64,000 nucleotides of DNA from an uncultured SAR116 cluster alpha proteobacterium (GCA_902619615.1 CACNFD010000007.1:40796-104795); one strand, 5' to 3'; numbered from the stretch's first letter, positions 43,243-53,240 are shown. Made by a program: numbers and translations. Notes: generated by a model from the sequence alone, not told the origin.

Positions 43243-46200
43243 TTAACTTACTTTTTTTAAATTCTGGTTATTTAGAATTTTATCAAAAGATTTATCCCAT
43301 TTTTCTTCAGCAATTTTTATATTTTTTTCTTTAATGTGACCATATCCTTTTATTGATAAAGGTATATCAAGAAATTCGATAATTTTTTTATAATTATTAT
43401 CATTTAAAATTTCAGATATCTTATTAATAGTAGTGATAGTTTTTTGAGCCAAAGCGCGTTCTTTTTTTCTTTCTAAGGTATATCCAAAGATATCTAATTT
43501 TGTTCCTCTTAAAAATTTTAAATAAGAAAGTACTTTGAAAACTTTATATACCCAATTACCAAACCTTCTCTTAAGTAGATGACCTGTTTCAGGATCTTTT
43601 TTAGAGAACAAAGGTGGTGCTAAATAGTATTCTAATTTTGCGTTTTTATTTTCATTTAAAAAGGTTTGGGCAAAATCTCCACTAGTATGTAACCTAGCAA
43701 CTTCGTATTCATCTTTGTATCTCATAGCCCTAAATAAAGTAAGAGCAACCTTCCTGGAAAGAGGCAATTCTTTTTCTGGATTTTTTATTTGGTTTTCTTT
43801 TTCAATTACTTTTTTTACATAAGAAAGAAAAATTTTTGAGTACTCTTCGTTTTGATATTTTTCAAGTATGTCAGAAAAATTATCTACATATTTATCAATT
43901 GATATAATTTCAGACTTTTTTGAGTTTAAGCCAGCTAAGTTAAATACTGATTGAGGTTGTTCGCACAATAATCGTCCCCAATTGAAAGCCCTTAGGTTTT
44001 GTTCAATAGCCACTCCATTGAGTTCTATAGCTTTTTGCAGAGAATCAACCTCTATTGGAAGAAGTTCTTTTTGTGCGGCTATTCCTAACATCATTATATT
44101 TGCAGAAACTGTATCGCCAACTAAAGCTTCAGCTAAGTTGGATATGTCAATAAAGTCTATATTTTCAGTTTGAAGATGATTTTCTAAATGCTTTTTTAAT
44201 AAGCTATCATCGACAACTGTACCAATGTGAACACCAGCAACTCCAACTGGCTCTACTCTTCCATTAATTATGGCATTTGTTCTTAAAGGATTCAATGTTC
44301 TGGTAATAGAAGGAGAAACTGACACAACAGCGTCACATCCTAAAAGCACGTCTGCTGTTTCGTTTGGAAGTCTTGCAGATCTATTATAAAGTGATTTTTC
44401 TTTACCAATTCTAATTTGACTTGTTACGGCTCCATTTTTTTGAGCTAATCCAGTAAAATTCATTGATTGTGCAAATAATCTATCAATTCTAGCAGCCATA
44501 ACTATAATAGCCGCAACTGTTGAAACTCCGGTGCCACCAATACCTGCCATTATTATATTTTGAATATTATTTAATTTTTTTTTAGGTTTTTTTAAGTCAT
44601 TTATTATCTCTGGAATATCTGGAAACTTCTTTTTTTCTTTGATTGAAATACTACCAGCTTGTATACCTATGAAACTTGGACAAAATCCTTTTTTACAAGA
44701 ATAATCCTTATTACAAACACTTTGATCAATTTGTCGTTTAGTTCCATCAAAATGCTCAACGGGTTTCACAGCCACGCAATTTGATTTTTCAGCACAGTCT
44801 CCACATCCCTCACAAACATCAGGATTAATATACATTTTAATATCTCGATCTTGAACATATCCCCTTTTTCGTCTTCTTCGAAGTTCTGTTGCACAAGTTT
44901 GCACATAAATTATTGCTGTAACTCCTGAGATTTCTCTTACTTCTTTTTGGATATTTATAAGTTCATCTCTATGAAATATTCCAACTTTGTCTGCAAACAA
45001 CTTTGTTTCTTTGAACTGTTCTGGTTCATCTGATACAACATAAATTTTTTTAACACCTTCTGCTGCAAGTTGTTTAGAAATTGCCCATGGAGTAGCTCCA
45101 CCAACGGCCTTTTGACCACCAGTCATTGCTACTGCATCATTGTAAAGAATTTTAAATGTTATGTTAACATTTGCTGAAACGGCTGCTCTTATTGCTAGAG
45201 AACCAGAGTGAGCATATGTTCCGTCTCCAATATTTTGAAATGTATGTTTATGATTTGAAAATGGTGCTCTTCCTATCCAATGTCCACCCTCGCCGCCCAT
45301 TTGGCTAAAATTAGTTAATTTTTCAGGATGGAGAAAATATCCAATAGAGTGGCAACCAATACCAATTCCAACAACTTCTTCGTCAGGTGTCTTGGTTCCT
45401 GAGTTGTGGGGACATCCCGCACAATACCAAGGTGTTCTTGAAACAACTGGTGGTAAATTTCCACCAATTGCTTCTGATTTTGTTTTGGGAATATCAATGC
45501 TTATCGAAGAATGGATAGCTTTTTTTAGCAAACAATCTGCGATAATATCACTGGATAATTCTGATATCTTCGGAACTAACTCCTCTTTAGAGGAAGCATC
45601 TAACTTTCCAGATAATTGAGGTCTTGATTTGGAATTAAAAAGAATATGAGCAACTTGTTCTTCTACAATACTAGCTTTTTCTTCTATAACTAAAATTTCT
45701 TCAAAGTTTTTACAAAAATTAATTATTTCTTGATCTATTAATGGCCAGGGAATTTTGCATGCAAATAGACCAATACCACTCCTTTCAGGATCTTTAATGC
45801 CAATTTTATCTAAAGCATCTATAGTTTCTGTAGTAGCTTTTCCAACAGAAATTATACCCAATGTCTTTTTTGTTGGATTAAATATCACATTATTAATTTT
45901 ATTTTGTTTAATAAAATCCTTAGACGCAGGTATTCTTCTTTTAATTAGCGCTGCTTCTCTATCTAAAGCTGGGTCATGTCTATTGACATGAACATTAAAT
46001 GGGTTCTCTAAATTATATAAATTAGGTCTTAATTTTCCAAGATCTATTACAGAATTTGAATCTGCTGTATCACTAGTAATTTTGAGGGCAACACATATGC
46101 CTGCATGACGTGACAATGCAAAAGCTTGCAGCCCCATTGGTATGACTTCATCTACATTTGCAGGATAAAAAACTGGGATACCGGCAGAGATTAGGGATTG

Positions 46201-46683
46201 TTCTGATTGGTATGCAATTGTAGAACTTTTCCCAATTGGATCATCTGCAACTGCTAATACCATCCCACCTTTTTTGGAAACACCACCCATATTAGCATGT
46301 CTTAAAGCATCCATAGATCTATCTAAACCTGGACCTTTTCCATACCACATGGAAAAAACACCATCTATTTCAGGTTTATCGTATAGACCAAGCATTTGAG
46401 TGCCCCAAGCTGCAGTGGCAGCCAATTCCTCGTTCACTGCTGGTTGAAAAATTATATTATGTTTTTCTAGATGTTTTTTTGATCTTCCTAGTTCTAGATC
46501 AAGTGTTCCAAGTGGTGATCCTGGGTAACCACTTACATAACCTTGAGTTACTAATCCATTATCCTTGTCAATTTTTGATTGTTCGATTAAAAGACGCACT
46601 AATGCTTGAACACCATTCATAAGCGCTAAATCATTGTCCTTATTAAAACAATCGTCTAATTTAATATTATCAATATAATTCAA
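43243..46683 (-). CDS. Indolepyruvate:ferredoxin oxidoreductase, fused alpha-beta type
   Basis: A very long protein of 1146 residues. An N-terminal ThDP-pyrimidine part (ALMNGVQALVRLLIEQ), a middle ThDP-diphosphate domain with GIGCHSIGYF (about 440) and GDGTYAHSG (about 485), a small 4Fe-4S region CEGCGDCAEKSNC (about 620-632) and a C-terminal gamma domain starting GIGGTGVSTVAAII (about 713) are visible. It oxidatively decarboxylates aryl-pyruvates from amino acid transamination to acyl-CoA with ferredoxin. Fused forms of about 1,150 residues are common in aerobic alphaproteobacteria. The gene is divergent from the ACSM-like ligase. Confidence 0.92.
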   Translation of the reverse strand: MNYIDNIKLDDCFNKDNDLALMNGVQALVRLLIEQSKIDKDNGLVTQGYVSGYPGSPLGTLDLELGRSKKHLEKHNIIFQPAVNEELAATAAWGTQMLGLYDKPEIDGVFSMWYGKGPGLDRSMDALRHANMGGVSKKGGMVLAVADDPIGKSSTIAYQSEQSLISAGIPVFYPANVDEVIPMGLQAFALSRHAGICVALKITSDTADSNSVIDLGKLRPNLYNLENPFNVHVNRHDPALDREAALIKRRIPASKDFIKQNKINNVIFNPTKKTLGIISVGKATTETIDALDKIGIKDPERSGIGLFACKIPWPLIDQEIINFCKNFEEILVIEEKASIVEEQVAHILFNSKSRPQLSGKLDASSKEELVPKISELSSDIIADCLLKKAIHSSISIDIPKTKSEAIGGNLPPVVSRTPWYCAGCPHNSGTKTPDEEVVGIGIGCHSIGYFLHPEKLTNFSQMGGEGGHWIGRAPFSNHKHTFQNIGDGTYAHSGSLAIRAAVSANVNITFKILYNDAVAMTGGQKAVGGATPWAISKQLAAEGVKKIYVVSDEPEQFKETKLFADKVGIFHRDELINIQKEVREISGVTAIIYVQTCATELRRRRKRGYVQDRDIKMYINPDVCEGCGDCAEKSNCVAVKPVEHFDGTKRQIDQSVCNKDYSCKKGFCPSFIGIQAGSISIKEKKKFPDIPEIINDLKKPKKKLNNIQNIIMAGIGGTGVSTVAAIIVMAARIDRLFAQSMNFTGLAQKNGAVTSQIRIGKEKSLYNRSARLPNETADVLLGCDAVVSVSPSITRTLNPLRTNAIINGRVEPVGVAGVHIGTVVDDSLLKKHLENHLQTENIDFIDISNLAEALVGDTVSANIMMLGIAAQKELLPIEVDSLQKAIELNGVAIEQNLRAFNWGRLLCEQPQSVFNLAGLNSKKSEIISIDKYVDNFSDILEKYQNEEYSKIFLSYVKKVIEKENQIKNPEKELPLSRKVALTLFRAMRYKDEYEVARLHTSGDFAQTFLNENKNAKLEYYLAPPLFSKKDPETGHLLKRRFGNWVYKVFKVLSYLKFLRGTKLDIFGYTLERKKERALAQKTITTINKISEILNDNNYKKIIEFLDIPLSIKGYGHIKEKNIKIAEEKWDKSFDKILNNQNLKKVS

Positions 46684-46779
46684 TTCTAACTCGATGAACT
46701 TTTGTTTATATATAATTTAAATAATTAAAAAGAATTTAACAAGTAGTAAGAATAATTATAGGAAAGGTGATTATTTTTT

Positions 46780-48417
46780 ATGCTTCAAAAATTGAATAAT
46801 TTTGACGAGCTATGCTTAACTTTTAAATGGAATATTCCAGAATTTTTCAACATAGCATCCGATACCGTTGACCGGGATATTTATCAAAATAGGATAGCAT
46901 TAATTAATTTTTTACAGGACGGCAAGTTAGAGAAGTGGTCTTTTTTTGATATAAAAAAATCTTCAAACAAGCTTGCTAACGTTTTTGACCATTTTAATCT
47001 TGAGGCTAACGCAAGGGTTGGTATTATTTTAGGTCAATGTCCTGAAACCGCAATTGCACATATGGCTTGCTTTAAGTCTGGAAAAATTTCAATACCCTTA
47101 TTCAATTTATTTGGAACAGAAGCATTACATTATCGTTTGTTGAATTCTAGAACATCATTAGTGATATGTGATAATATTGGCTTAAATAAAATTATGGAGA
47201 TTAAAGATAGATTACCGGATTTAAAAAAGATAATTTGTATAGATAGTAATGACGAAAAAAGTAATGTTTTTAATTTTAAAAATTTATTAGAAAAAGCCTC
47301 AGACAGTTTTACTACAAAAAAAACAAAAGCATCAGATCCCGCTTTAATAATTTATACATCTGGAACAACAGGTGGACCTAAAGGTGCTTTGCTACCTCAT
47401 CGAACATTACTAGGACATATACCAGGAGTAGAAATTCCTCATGAATTTTTATCATCATCTGAACCTGTTACAGATTTATTTTGGACACCAGCTGACTGGG
47501 CATGGATAGGTGGGTTGTTTGATGTACTTCTTCCAGCATGGCACTTTGGCATTCCTGTAGTTAGTTACAGATCTCAAAAATTTGATCCTGAATTTGCTTT
47601 CAAATTAATATCTAAGCTTGAAATAAAAAATACTTTCTTACCACCTACAGCATTAAAGATGATGAAATCATTTAATCCCTCTAAAACAGTAAAAAATTTG
47701 AAATTAAGAACTGTTGGTTCAGGCGGTGAAGCTTTAGGAGAAGATTTGCTAGAGTGGGGCAAACAAATTTTAGGGGTTGGCATTAATGAATTTTACGGTC
47801 AAACAGAATGCAATTTAACAGTCTCAAATTGTGGAGCGATTATGTCAACTAAACTAGGCTCAATCGGCAAACCTGTTCCCGGGCACGAAGTTAGAATAAT
47901 TAACAATAAGGGAGAATTTATCAAAGAGCCTGGTTTAGACGGAGAAATTATAGTCAAATCTGATACACCTGTATCCTTTTTAAAATACTGGGAAAATGAT
48001 GCGGCAACAAAAGAAAAGGTTAAAAATGGCTGGCTCCATACTGGTGATTTTGCTTACAAGGATGAGGAAGGTTATTTTTATTTTAAAGGTAGAGAAGATG
48101 ACATTATCAATACCTCAGGTTATAGGGTTGGACCAAGCGAAGTAGAAGACGCTATTCTTTCACACCCTGAAGTCAGTATGGTTGCAGTAATTGGGGTTCC
48201 TGAAAAATTAAGAGGTCAAATCATAAAGGCCTTTATTGTGACGAGTGATCAAAAAAATGTTTTAACTCAAAATGATAAATTAAAACAATCTATACAAAAT
48301 CATGTTAAATTAAAGTTGGCTGCTCATGAATATCCGCGACTTATAGAGTTTGTTTATGAATTACCTTTGACAACTACAGGAAAAATAATCCGTAAAGATT
48401 TAAGAGAAAATAATTGA
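46780..48417 (+). CDS. AMP-dependent acyl-CoA synthetase (ACSM/medium-chain-like)
   Basis: A 545-residue ligase. P-loop YTSGTTGGPKGALLPHR (about 189-205), TPADWAWIGGLFDVLLPAWH (about 230-249, the W-rich ACSM/acetyl-CoA synthetase-like motif), EFYGQTECNLTV (about 342), hinge KGREDDIINTSGYRVGPSE (about 437) and catalytic lysine in LTTTGKIIRKDL (about 530) are present. The TPADW segment is typical of medium-chain and aryl acyl-CoA synthetases. It could activate the products of the neighbouring indolepyruvate oxidoreductase. GGAAAGG lies about 14 bases before the start. Confidence 0.87.
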   Translation: MLQKLNNFDELCLTFKWNIPEFFNIASDTVDRDIYQNRIALINFLQDGKLEKWSFFDIKKSSNKLANVFDHFNLEANARVGIILGQCPETAIAHMACFKSGKISIPLFNLFGTEALHYRLLNSRTSLVICDNIGLNKIMEIKDRLPDLKKIICIDSNDEKSNVFNFKNLLEKASDSFTTKKTKASDPALIIYTSGTTGGPKGALLPHRTLLGHIPGVEIPHEFLSSSEPVTDLFWTPADWAWIGGLFDVLLPAWHFGIPVVSYRSQKFDPEFAFKLISKLEIKNTFLPPTALKMMKSFNPSKTVKNLKLRTVGSGGEALGEDLLEWGKQILGVGINEFYGQTECNLTVSNCGAIMSTKLGSIGKPVPGHEVRIINNKGEFIKEPGLDGEIIVKSDTPVSFLKYWENDAATKEKVKNGWLHTGDFAYKDEEGYFYFKGREDDIINTSGYRVGPSEVEDAILSHPEVSMVAVIGVPEKLRGQIIKAFIVTSDQKNVLTQNDKLKQSIQNHVKLKLAAHEYPRLIEFVYELPLTTTGKIIRKDLRENN

Positions 48418-48513
48418 TATATTTAAGACTGATTTTGGTTGATTGTGCAAATGTTTTTTCTTTAATACTTTATAATTAGGTAAATTTATATTTTTAAGGT
48501 TTAAGAAATAAGC

Positions 48514-48519
48514 TATAAT
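48514..48519 (+). promoter_or_regulatory. Candidate -10 element upstream of the O-acetylhomoserine sulfhydrylase gene
   Basis: A perfect TATAAT lies 27 bases before the ATG and 20 before the TAAGGAA ribosome-binding site (48534-48540). No good -35 is seen at 16-18 bases upstream. A 16-base AT palindrome (48517-48532) overlaps it. In the 128-base gap I looked for SAM riboswitch elements and found no convincing one. Confidence 0.35.
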
Positions 48520-48545
48520 AATTTAAATTATTTTAAGGAATTTCA

Positions 48546-49841
48546 ATGAGTGAAAATTACAAATTTGACACCCTCTCTTTACATGCAGGACATATTCCTG
48601 ATAAGGAAACTGGTTCACGTGCTGTACCAATTTATCAGACAACATCTTACGTTTTCAATAGTACAGAAGAAGCAGCTTCTTTGTATAATATGGAAGTTGG
48701 TGGACATTTATATACTAGAATATCAAATCCTACAGTTGCAGCACTCGAGCAGAGGTTAGCAGCTCTTGAAGGTGGAGCAAGTGCGCTTGCATGTTCAAGT
48801 GGAATGGCTGCGATGCATCTTGTGGTTTCAGCAATTTGTAGTAGTGGGGATCATATTGTTGCATCAAGTAAAATGTATGGAGCAAATATTAATTTACTTC
48901 AGCATACCATGCCTCGTTTTGGTGTGAATACCGACTTTGTTAATCCCAATGATCCAGAAGCAATTAAGAGAGCAATAAAACCAAATACCAAATTAGTATT
49001 TGGAGAAGTTATTGGTAACCCAGGATTAGATATTATGGATGTTCCAGAAATTTCTAAAATATGTAATTCAAAAAATATCCCTCTAGTACTAGACGCTACT
49101 TTTAATACTCCATATCTAATGCAGCCATTTAAGCACGGAGCTAATATTATTGTTCATTCACTTACTAAATGGTTAGGTGGTCATGGTATCGCGATAGGAG
49201 GTGCTATTGTTAATGGCGGTAACTTTGATTGGGGGGATAAAGACAAGTTTCCTACAATTTCGGGACCACATTTTGCTCTAGGTGGTATAAGTTTTTGGGA
49301 AGAATTTGGTCCATCTGCTTTAATAGCAAAAATAAGAGCAGAAGGTATGTATAATTTTGGACCTTCTTTATCCCCTACTAATGCATTCCATTTAATGCAA
49401 GGAATTGAAACGCTCCCTTTGAGGATGAAAAAACATATTCAAAATACTCATTCTATATTAGATTTTTTAGTAAATCATGAAATGGTAGAATGGGTAAAAC
49501 ATCCAGATTTAGAAACACATCCTGACCATGAAGTAGCAAAAAGAATTTTACCAAAAGGATCTGGGTCAATTGTTGCTTTTGGTATTAAAGGTGGACGTGA
49601 AGCAGGTAAGGCATTTATTGAATCTGTACAATTAGCTTCACATTTAGCAAATGTTGGGGATGCTAAAACATTACTTATTCATCCAGGGAGTACAACTCAC
49701 TCTCATTTGAGTTCTGAAGCTATGAAAGAGGGTGGATTAACGGATGACATGATAAGATTGTCAGTTGGATTAGAAGATATTAATGATATCACAAAAGATT
49801 TTGAAAGAGGTTTCAGAGCAGTAAAAAAGCTTAATAAGTAG
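48546..49841 (+). CDS. O-acetylhomoserine sulfhydrylase / cystathionine gamma-synthase family (MetY-like)
   Basis: PLP-dependent trans-sulfuration enzyme of 431 residues. The N-terminus DTLSLHAGHIPDKETGSRAV, the cofactor Lys in VHSLTKWLGGHG (about 207), and PGSTTHSHLSSE (about 381) are diagnostic of the family; length and sequence fit the O-acetylhomoserine (thiol)-lyase branch. It makes homocysteine from sulfide, or methionine directly from methanethiol. TAAGGAA precedes the ATG by five bases. It heads a short plus-strand run with an alpha/beta hydrolase 7 bases on. Confidence 0.93.
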   Translation: MSENYKFDTLSLHAGHIPDKETGSRAVPIYQTTSYVFNSTEEAASLYNMEVGGHLYTRISNPTVAALEQRLAALEGGASALACSSGMAAMHLVVSAICSSGDHIVASSKMYGANINLLQHTMPRFGVNTDFVNPNDPEAIKRAIKPNTKLVFGEVIGNPGLDIMDVPEISKICNSKNIPLVLDATFNTPYLMQPFKHGANIIVHSLTKWLGGHGIAIGGAIVNGGNFDWGDKDKFPTISGPHFALGGISFWEEFGPSALIAKIRAEGMYNFGPSLSPTNAFHLMQGIETLPLRMKKHIQNTHSILDFLVNHEMVEWVKHPDLETHPDHEVAKRILPKGSGSIVAFGIKGGREAGKAFIESVQLASHLANVGDAKTLLIHPGSTTHSHLSSEAMKEGGLTDDMIRLSVGLEDINDITKDFERGFRAVKKLNK

Positions 49842-49848
49842 GAATATC

Positions 49849-50646
49849 ATGATCATTAATTTTAAAGGCGCTAAGACCTATATAGGTACAGGTGGTAAAA
49901 GTTTAGATGTTACTAAAATGACTTTGTGTTTTTTACACGGGGCAGGTCAAAATCATTTGAGCTTTATTCAACAGGCTCGTTTTTTTGCTTATAAGGGGTA
50001 TTCTGTAGTTGTTCCTGATATGCCAGCACATGGATTTTCTGATGGGAATCCCTGCAAATCAATCAAAGAAAATGCTGAATGGATAAATGACTTATTAGTT
50101 GAACTAAATATTAAAGACGTGGTTGTTATCGGACATTCTCAAGGATGTTTAGTAGCCTTAGAATTGAATAGGATTTTGAAAAGTTCTTTTGAAGCACTAA
50201 TATTTGTTGCGGGCTCAAATGAAATTCCAGTTAATCAATTTTTATTAGAACTTTCAAAAGAAAATCCACAAAAAGCCTCTCAAATGATGGTTACTTGGGG
50301 ACATGGAATTGATGGTGACATGTCAATTAATAAATGGCCAGGACATTCTCATTATGGAGAAGGTAATAATATAATGTGTATGAACAAACCAACAGCTTTA
50401 AGGTATGATTTACACTCTTGCAATGATTACTCAGACGGAATAGATGCTGCAAAAAATATCAAAGTTCCAGCATTGGCTGTTTTAGCAAAAAATGATCAAA
50501 TGACACCATTAAAATCAGGTTTAAAATTCGTAGAACTTATTAAAAATTGTGAAACTCACACTCTTGATTGTGGTCATTTTCTTCCATCTGAAAGGCCTAT
50601 GGAATTAAACTCAATAATAAATTCTTTTCTTTTAAAGTTAAAATAA
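49849..50646 (+). CDS. Alpha/beta hydrolase
   Basis: A 265-residue serine hydrolase. LCFLHGAGQNHLSF (about 26-39) is the oxyanion strand, the nucleophile Ser lies in VIGHSQGCLVALEL (about 100), and the catalytic His in LDCGHFLPSERP (about 244). No lid insertion is large. It could be an esterase or a thioesterase; the position after the sulfhydrylase and before a CoA ligase suggests removal of an ester from a sulfur or acyl compound, but the substrate cannot be told. It starts 7 bases after the sulfhydrylase stop. Confidence 0.85.
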   Translation: MIINFKGAKTYIGTGGKSLDVTKMTLCFLHGAGQNHLSFIQQARFFAYKGYSVVVPDMPAHGFSDGNPCKSIKENAEWINDLLVELNIKDVVVIGHSQGCLVALELNRILKSSFEALIFVAGSNEIPVNQFLLELSKENPQKASQMMVTWGHGIDGDMSINKWPGHSHYGEGNNIMCMNKPTALRYDLHSCNDYSDGIDAAKNIKVPALAVLAKNDQMTPLKSGLKFVELIKNCETHTLDCGHFLPSERPMELNSIINSFLLKLK

Positions 50647-50673
50647 TTTTCAAATAGGGATTTTGTAAATTAA

Positions 50674-52254
50674 ATGAACGAAAAAAATAACTTTCTATTT
50701 AATTATGCTGAAAATCCAGATAATTGGAGAATTTCTGAAATTATCCTAGGTCAATGCAAGAAATATCCAAAAAGAGAAATTATCGAATTTATAAATGGTC
50801 CAAAATGGAATTTCCATGACCTAAAAATTAAATCTTTAGAAAAAGCTCAAATTTTAAAAAAATTTAGTTTAAATGAAGGTGACAATTTAACAGTTTTGAT
50901 AGAAGATCCAAAAGAATTCATACTATATTGGATAGCATGCAGTTTTATAGGAGTTATGTTTGTAGCTATCAATACTGCTATAAAAGGAAATGTATTATTA
51001 CATCAAATTAAGACATCAAAATCAAAAAATGTTCTTGTTGAAGATCAATTTTTTCACGAAGTAAAAAGCTTAGTTAATCTTCATAAATTAGAAGTTGAAA
51101 TTTTAAATTGTAAAGATTTAAATGACAAAGACCTTTTGAATGGAGACGAGATTATTTTAGGAAAATTAAGTGACAACGTTTGTACAATGTTTACAAGTGG
51201 AACATCAGGGCCTTCTAAAGGAGTTGTGATGCCCAATGCACATTGTGTTTTGTTTGCTATAGGGACAATTGAAAATTATAACTTAAGAAGTAATCACATT
51301 TTTTACATCTCCTTACCTTTATTCCATGCTAATGGATTATTTATGCAACTTTTAGCATGCATTATGACTGGTGCAAAAGCAATTATAAGAACTAGATTCT
51401 CAGCCTCAAATTGGCTTAAAGATATTAGAAAATATAATATAACTCATACTAATATGTTAGGTGCTATAGCCGCGTTTATTGTTGCACAACCTTCTACTAA
51501 ATACGATAAAGATCATAATTTAAAAGTAATTGGTTCAGCGCCATTACCAAGTGAACCTGAAAAAATTTTTAGAAATAGATTTGGTGTTAAATATGTATTA
51601 CCGCTTTATGGTATGACAGAAGTTAATATTCCAATATATGGTTTAAAAAATGAAATAGGTAATGGTAGGTGTGGAAAACTATATGATAAATATTTTGAGG
51701 TTGAAATAAGAGACCCTGAGAAAGATACACCTGTTAATGATGGCTTAGTTGGTGAAATAGTTGTAAGACCAAAACAACCTTTTGGTTTTATGTCTGGTTA
51801 TTTAGGAATGCCAGAGAAAACTGTAGAAAGTTGGAGAAATTTCTGGTTTCATACTGGTGATGCAGGGATTAGAGAAAAGTCAGGACATTTTGTTTTTGTA
51901 GATAGAATTAAAGATTGCATTAGAAGAAGAGGTGAAAATATTTCATCATATGAAGTTGAACAAGCTTTTTTAGAAATTCCTTTTATTACAGAAGCAGCTG
52001 CATATGCAATTTCAGCTGATGGAGGTGAAGGAATGGAAGATGAAGTAATGGTAGCCTTAATGATTGATAACAAAATCAATATAGATTTTGATGAATTGCT
52101 TGAAAAAACAAAAATAAACTTAGCCAAGTTTGCCATACCCAAATATATAAGATTAATGAAAGAATTTCCAAAAACACAAACAGGTAAGATCCAAAAAAAC
52201 AAGCTAAGAGAAGAAGGGGTTACTATAGATACTTGGCAAAATAAAAATATTTAA
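50674..52254 (+). CDS. ATP-dependent acyl-CoA ligase, crotonobetaine/carnitine-CoA ligase-like
   Basis: A 526-residue ANL ligase. ATP loop MFTSGTSGPSKGVVMPN (about 171-187), PLYGMTEVNIPIYG (about 309), hinge DRIKDCIRRRGENISSYEVE (about 410-429) and catalytic KTQTGKIQKNKLRE near 510. The INTAIKGN segment (about 107) and RRRGENIS are typical of CaiC-type ligases. Substrate could be a betaine or hydroxyacid rather than a fatty acid. It lies 27 bases after the hydrolase and 32 before the KdaD-like gene, so the run may be one operon. Confidence 0.85.
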   Translation: MNEKNNFLFNYAENPDNWRISEIILGQCKKYPKREIIEFINGPKWNFHDLKIKSLEKAQILKKFSLNEGDNLTVLIEDPKEFILYWIACSFIGVMFVAINTAIKGNVLLHQIKTSKSKNVLVEDQFFHEVKSLVNLHKLEVEILNCKDLNDKDLLNGDEIILGKLSDNVCTMFTSGTSGPSKGVVMPNAHCVLFAIGTIENYNLRSNHIFYISLPLFHANGLFMQLLACIMTGAKAIIRTRFSASNWLKDIRKYNITHTNMLGAIAAFIVAQPSTKYDKDHNLKVIGSAPLPSEPEKIFRNRFGVKYVLPLYGMTEVNIPIYGLKNEIGNGRCGKLYDKYFEVEIRDPEKDTPVNDGLVGEIVVRPKQPFGFMSGYLGMPEKTVESWRNFWFHTGDAGIREKSGHFVFVDRIKDCIRRRGENISSYEVEQAFLEIPFITEAAAYAISADGGEGMEDEVMVALMIDNKINIDFDELLEKTKINLAKFAIPKYIRLMKEFPKTQTGKIQKNKLREEGVTIDTWQNKNI

Positions 52255-52286
52255 TTATCATAAATAAAAAAAATAAAGGGGTCAGA

Positions 52287-53204
52287 ATGGCTAATAATAA
52301 ATTTCAAGGTTGCTGGCCTGTAGCTCCAACACCTTTTAAAGACAATGGTGAACTCGACATAGAAGGCATGAAAAGAGTTCTAGATTGCATGGTGGATCAA
52401 AATGTTGATGGCATTTGTATATTAGCGAATTACTCCGAGCAGTTTTTGTTATCAGATGATGAAAGAGAGATTTTAACTAGATTATGTATTGAACACGTAT
52501 CAGACAGAGTTCCTATAATCACAACTGTGAGTCATTTCTCAACAGATATTGCACTTTCACGTGCTAAATTAGTTAAGGATCTTGGTGGCGAAATGCTCAT
52601 GATGATGCCCCCATATCATGGCGCTCTAATGAGAGGAACGTCTCAACAAACATTTGAACAATTTGCAAAAGTAGGTGAAGCAGGAGTAACCATTATGGTT
52701 CAAGACGCACCGTTATCAGGAGTTGATTTGCCTGTTCCACTTTTAATTAAAATGGCTAAAGAAATAGAAACAGTAAAATGTTTTAAAATTGAGTGTGCAC
52801 AGGCGGCTTCTAAATTACGAAAACTCGTAGTTGAAGGTGGTGATGTTATTGAAGGACCATTTGACGGTGAAGAAGGAATAACATTGTTTGCTGATTTAGA
52901 AGCTGGTGCAACTGGTAATATGAGTTCTGCAATGATACCAGACTTAATTAAACCAGTTGTTTCAGATTATTTGGCTGGAGAATTCGATAAATCAGAGGAT
53001 AAATATAATAATATTTTACCTATAATTAATTATGAAAATAGGCAATGTGGGTTTAGAGCAACTAAAGTAATTATGAAGGAAGGGGGTGTAATTAATTCAG
53101 ATTTCTGTAGACATCCAATTCCACCTCTAGAAGAACAAACAAAAGCAGGATTAATAAAATTAGTTAAGAAATATGATCCAATCGCCTTAAGCTGGGGAAA
53201 ATAA
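52287..53204 (+). CDS. DapA-superfamily lyase, 2-keto-3-deoxyarabonate dehydratase-like
   Basis: A class I aldolase-fold protein of 305 residues. The Schiff-base lysine lies in VKCFKIECAQAAS (about 163-167). The usual active-site Tyr motif (YNxP) is replaced by VQDAP (about 139), and GPFDGEEGITLFADLEAG (about 195-212) and NYENRQCGF are as in L-2-keto-3-deoxyarabonate dehydratases (AraD/KdaD of Azospirillum). True dihydrodipicolinate synthase is unlikely. The substrate is probably a 2-keto-3-deoxy sugar acid. AAGGGG precedes the start. The similarity to KdaD is from memory and needs a search. Confidence 0.82.
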   Translation: MANNKFQGCWPVAPTPFKDNGELDIEGMKRVLDCMVDQNVDGICILANYSEQFLLSDDEREILTRLCIEHVSDRVPIITTVSHFSTDIALSRAKLVKDLGGEMLMMMPPYHGALMRGTSQQTFEQFAKVGEAGVTIMVQDAPLSGVDLPVPLLIKMAKEIETVKCFKIECAQAASKLRKLVVEGGDVIEGPFDGEEGITLFADLEAGATGNMSSAMIPDLIKPVVSDYLAGEFDKSEDKYNNILPIINYENRQCGFRATKVIMKEGGVINSDFCRHPIPPLEEQTKAGLIKLVKKYDPIALSWGK

Positions 53205-53240
53205 AATTTAAAAACTTATAAACTAATTTTGGAGGAAATA

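Noticed and set aside
48418..48545. Possible SAM riboswitch upstream of the O-acetylhomoserine sulfhydrylase gene
   Set aside because: Such genes are often under SAM-II or SAM-V riboswitches in alphaproteobacteria. I could not find the conserved pseudoknot pattern in the 128 bases; only an AT palindrome and a TATAAT were present.
51849..52202. Open frame of 117 codons on the minus strand inside the CaiC-like ligase
   Set aside because: Antisense to a clear ANL ligase, without family motifs or a plausible start context.
52287..53204. Dihydrodipicolinate synthase (DapA) for lysine synthesis
   Set aside because: The catalytic Tyr motif is replaced by VQDAP, and the sequence resembles 2-keto-3-deoxyarabonate dehydratases.
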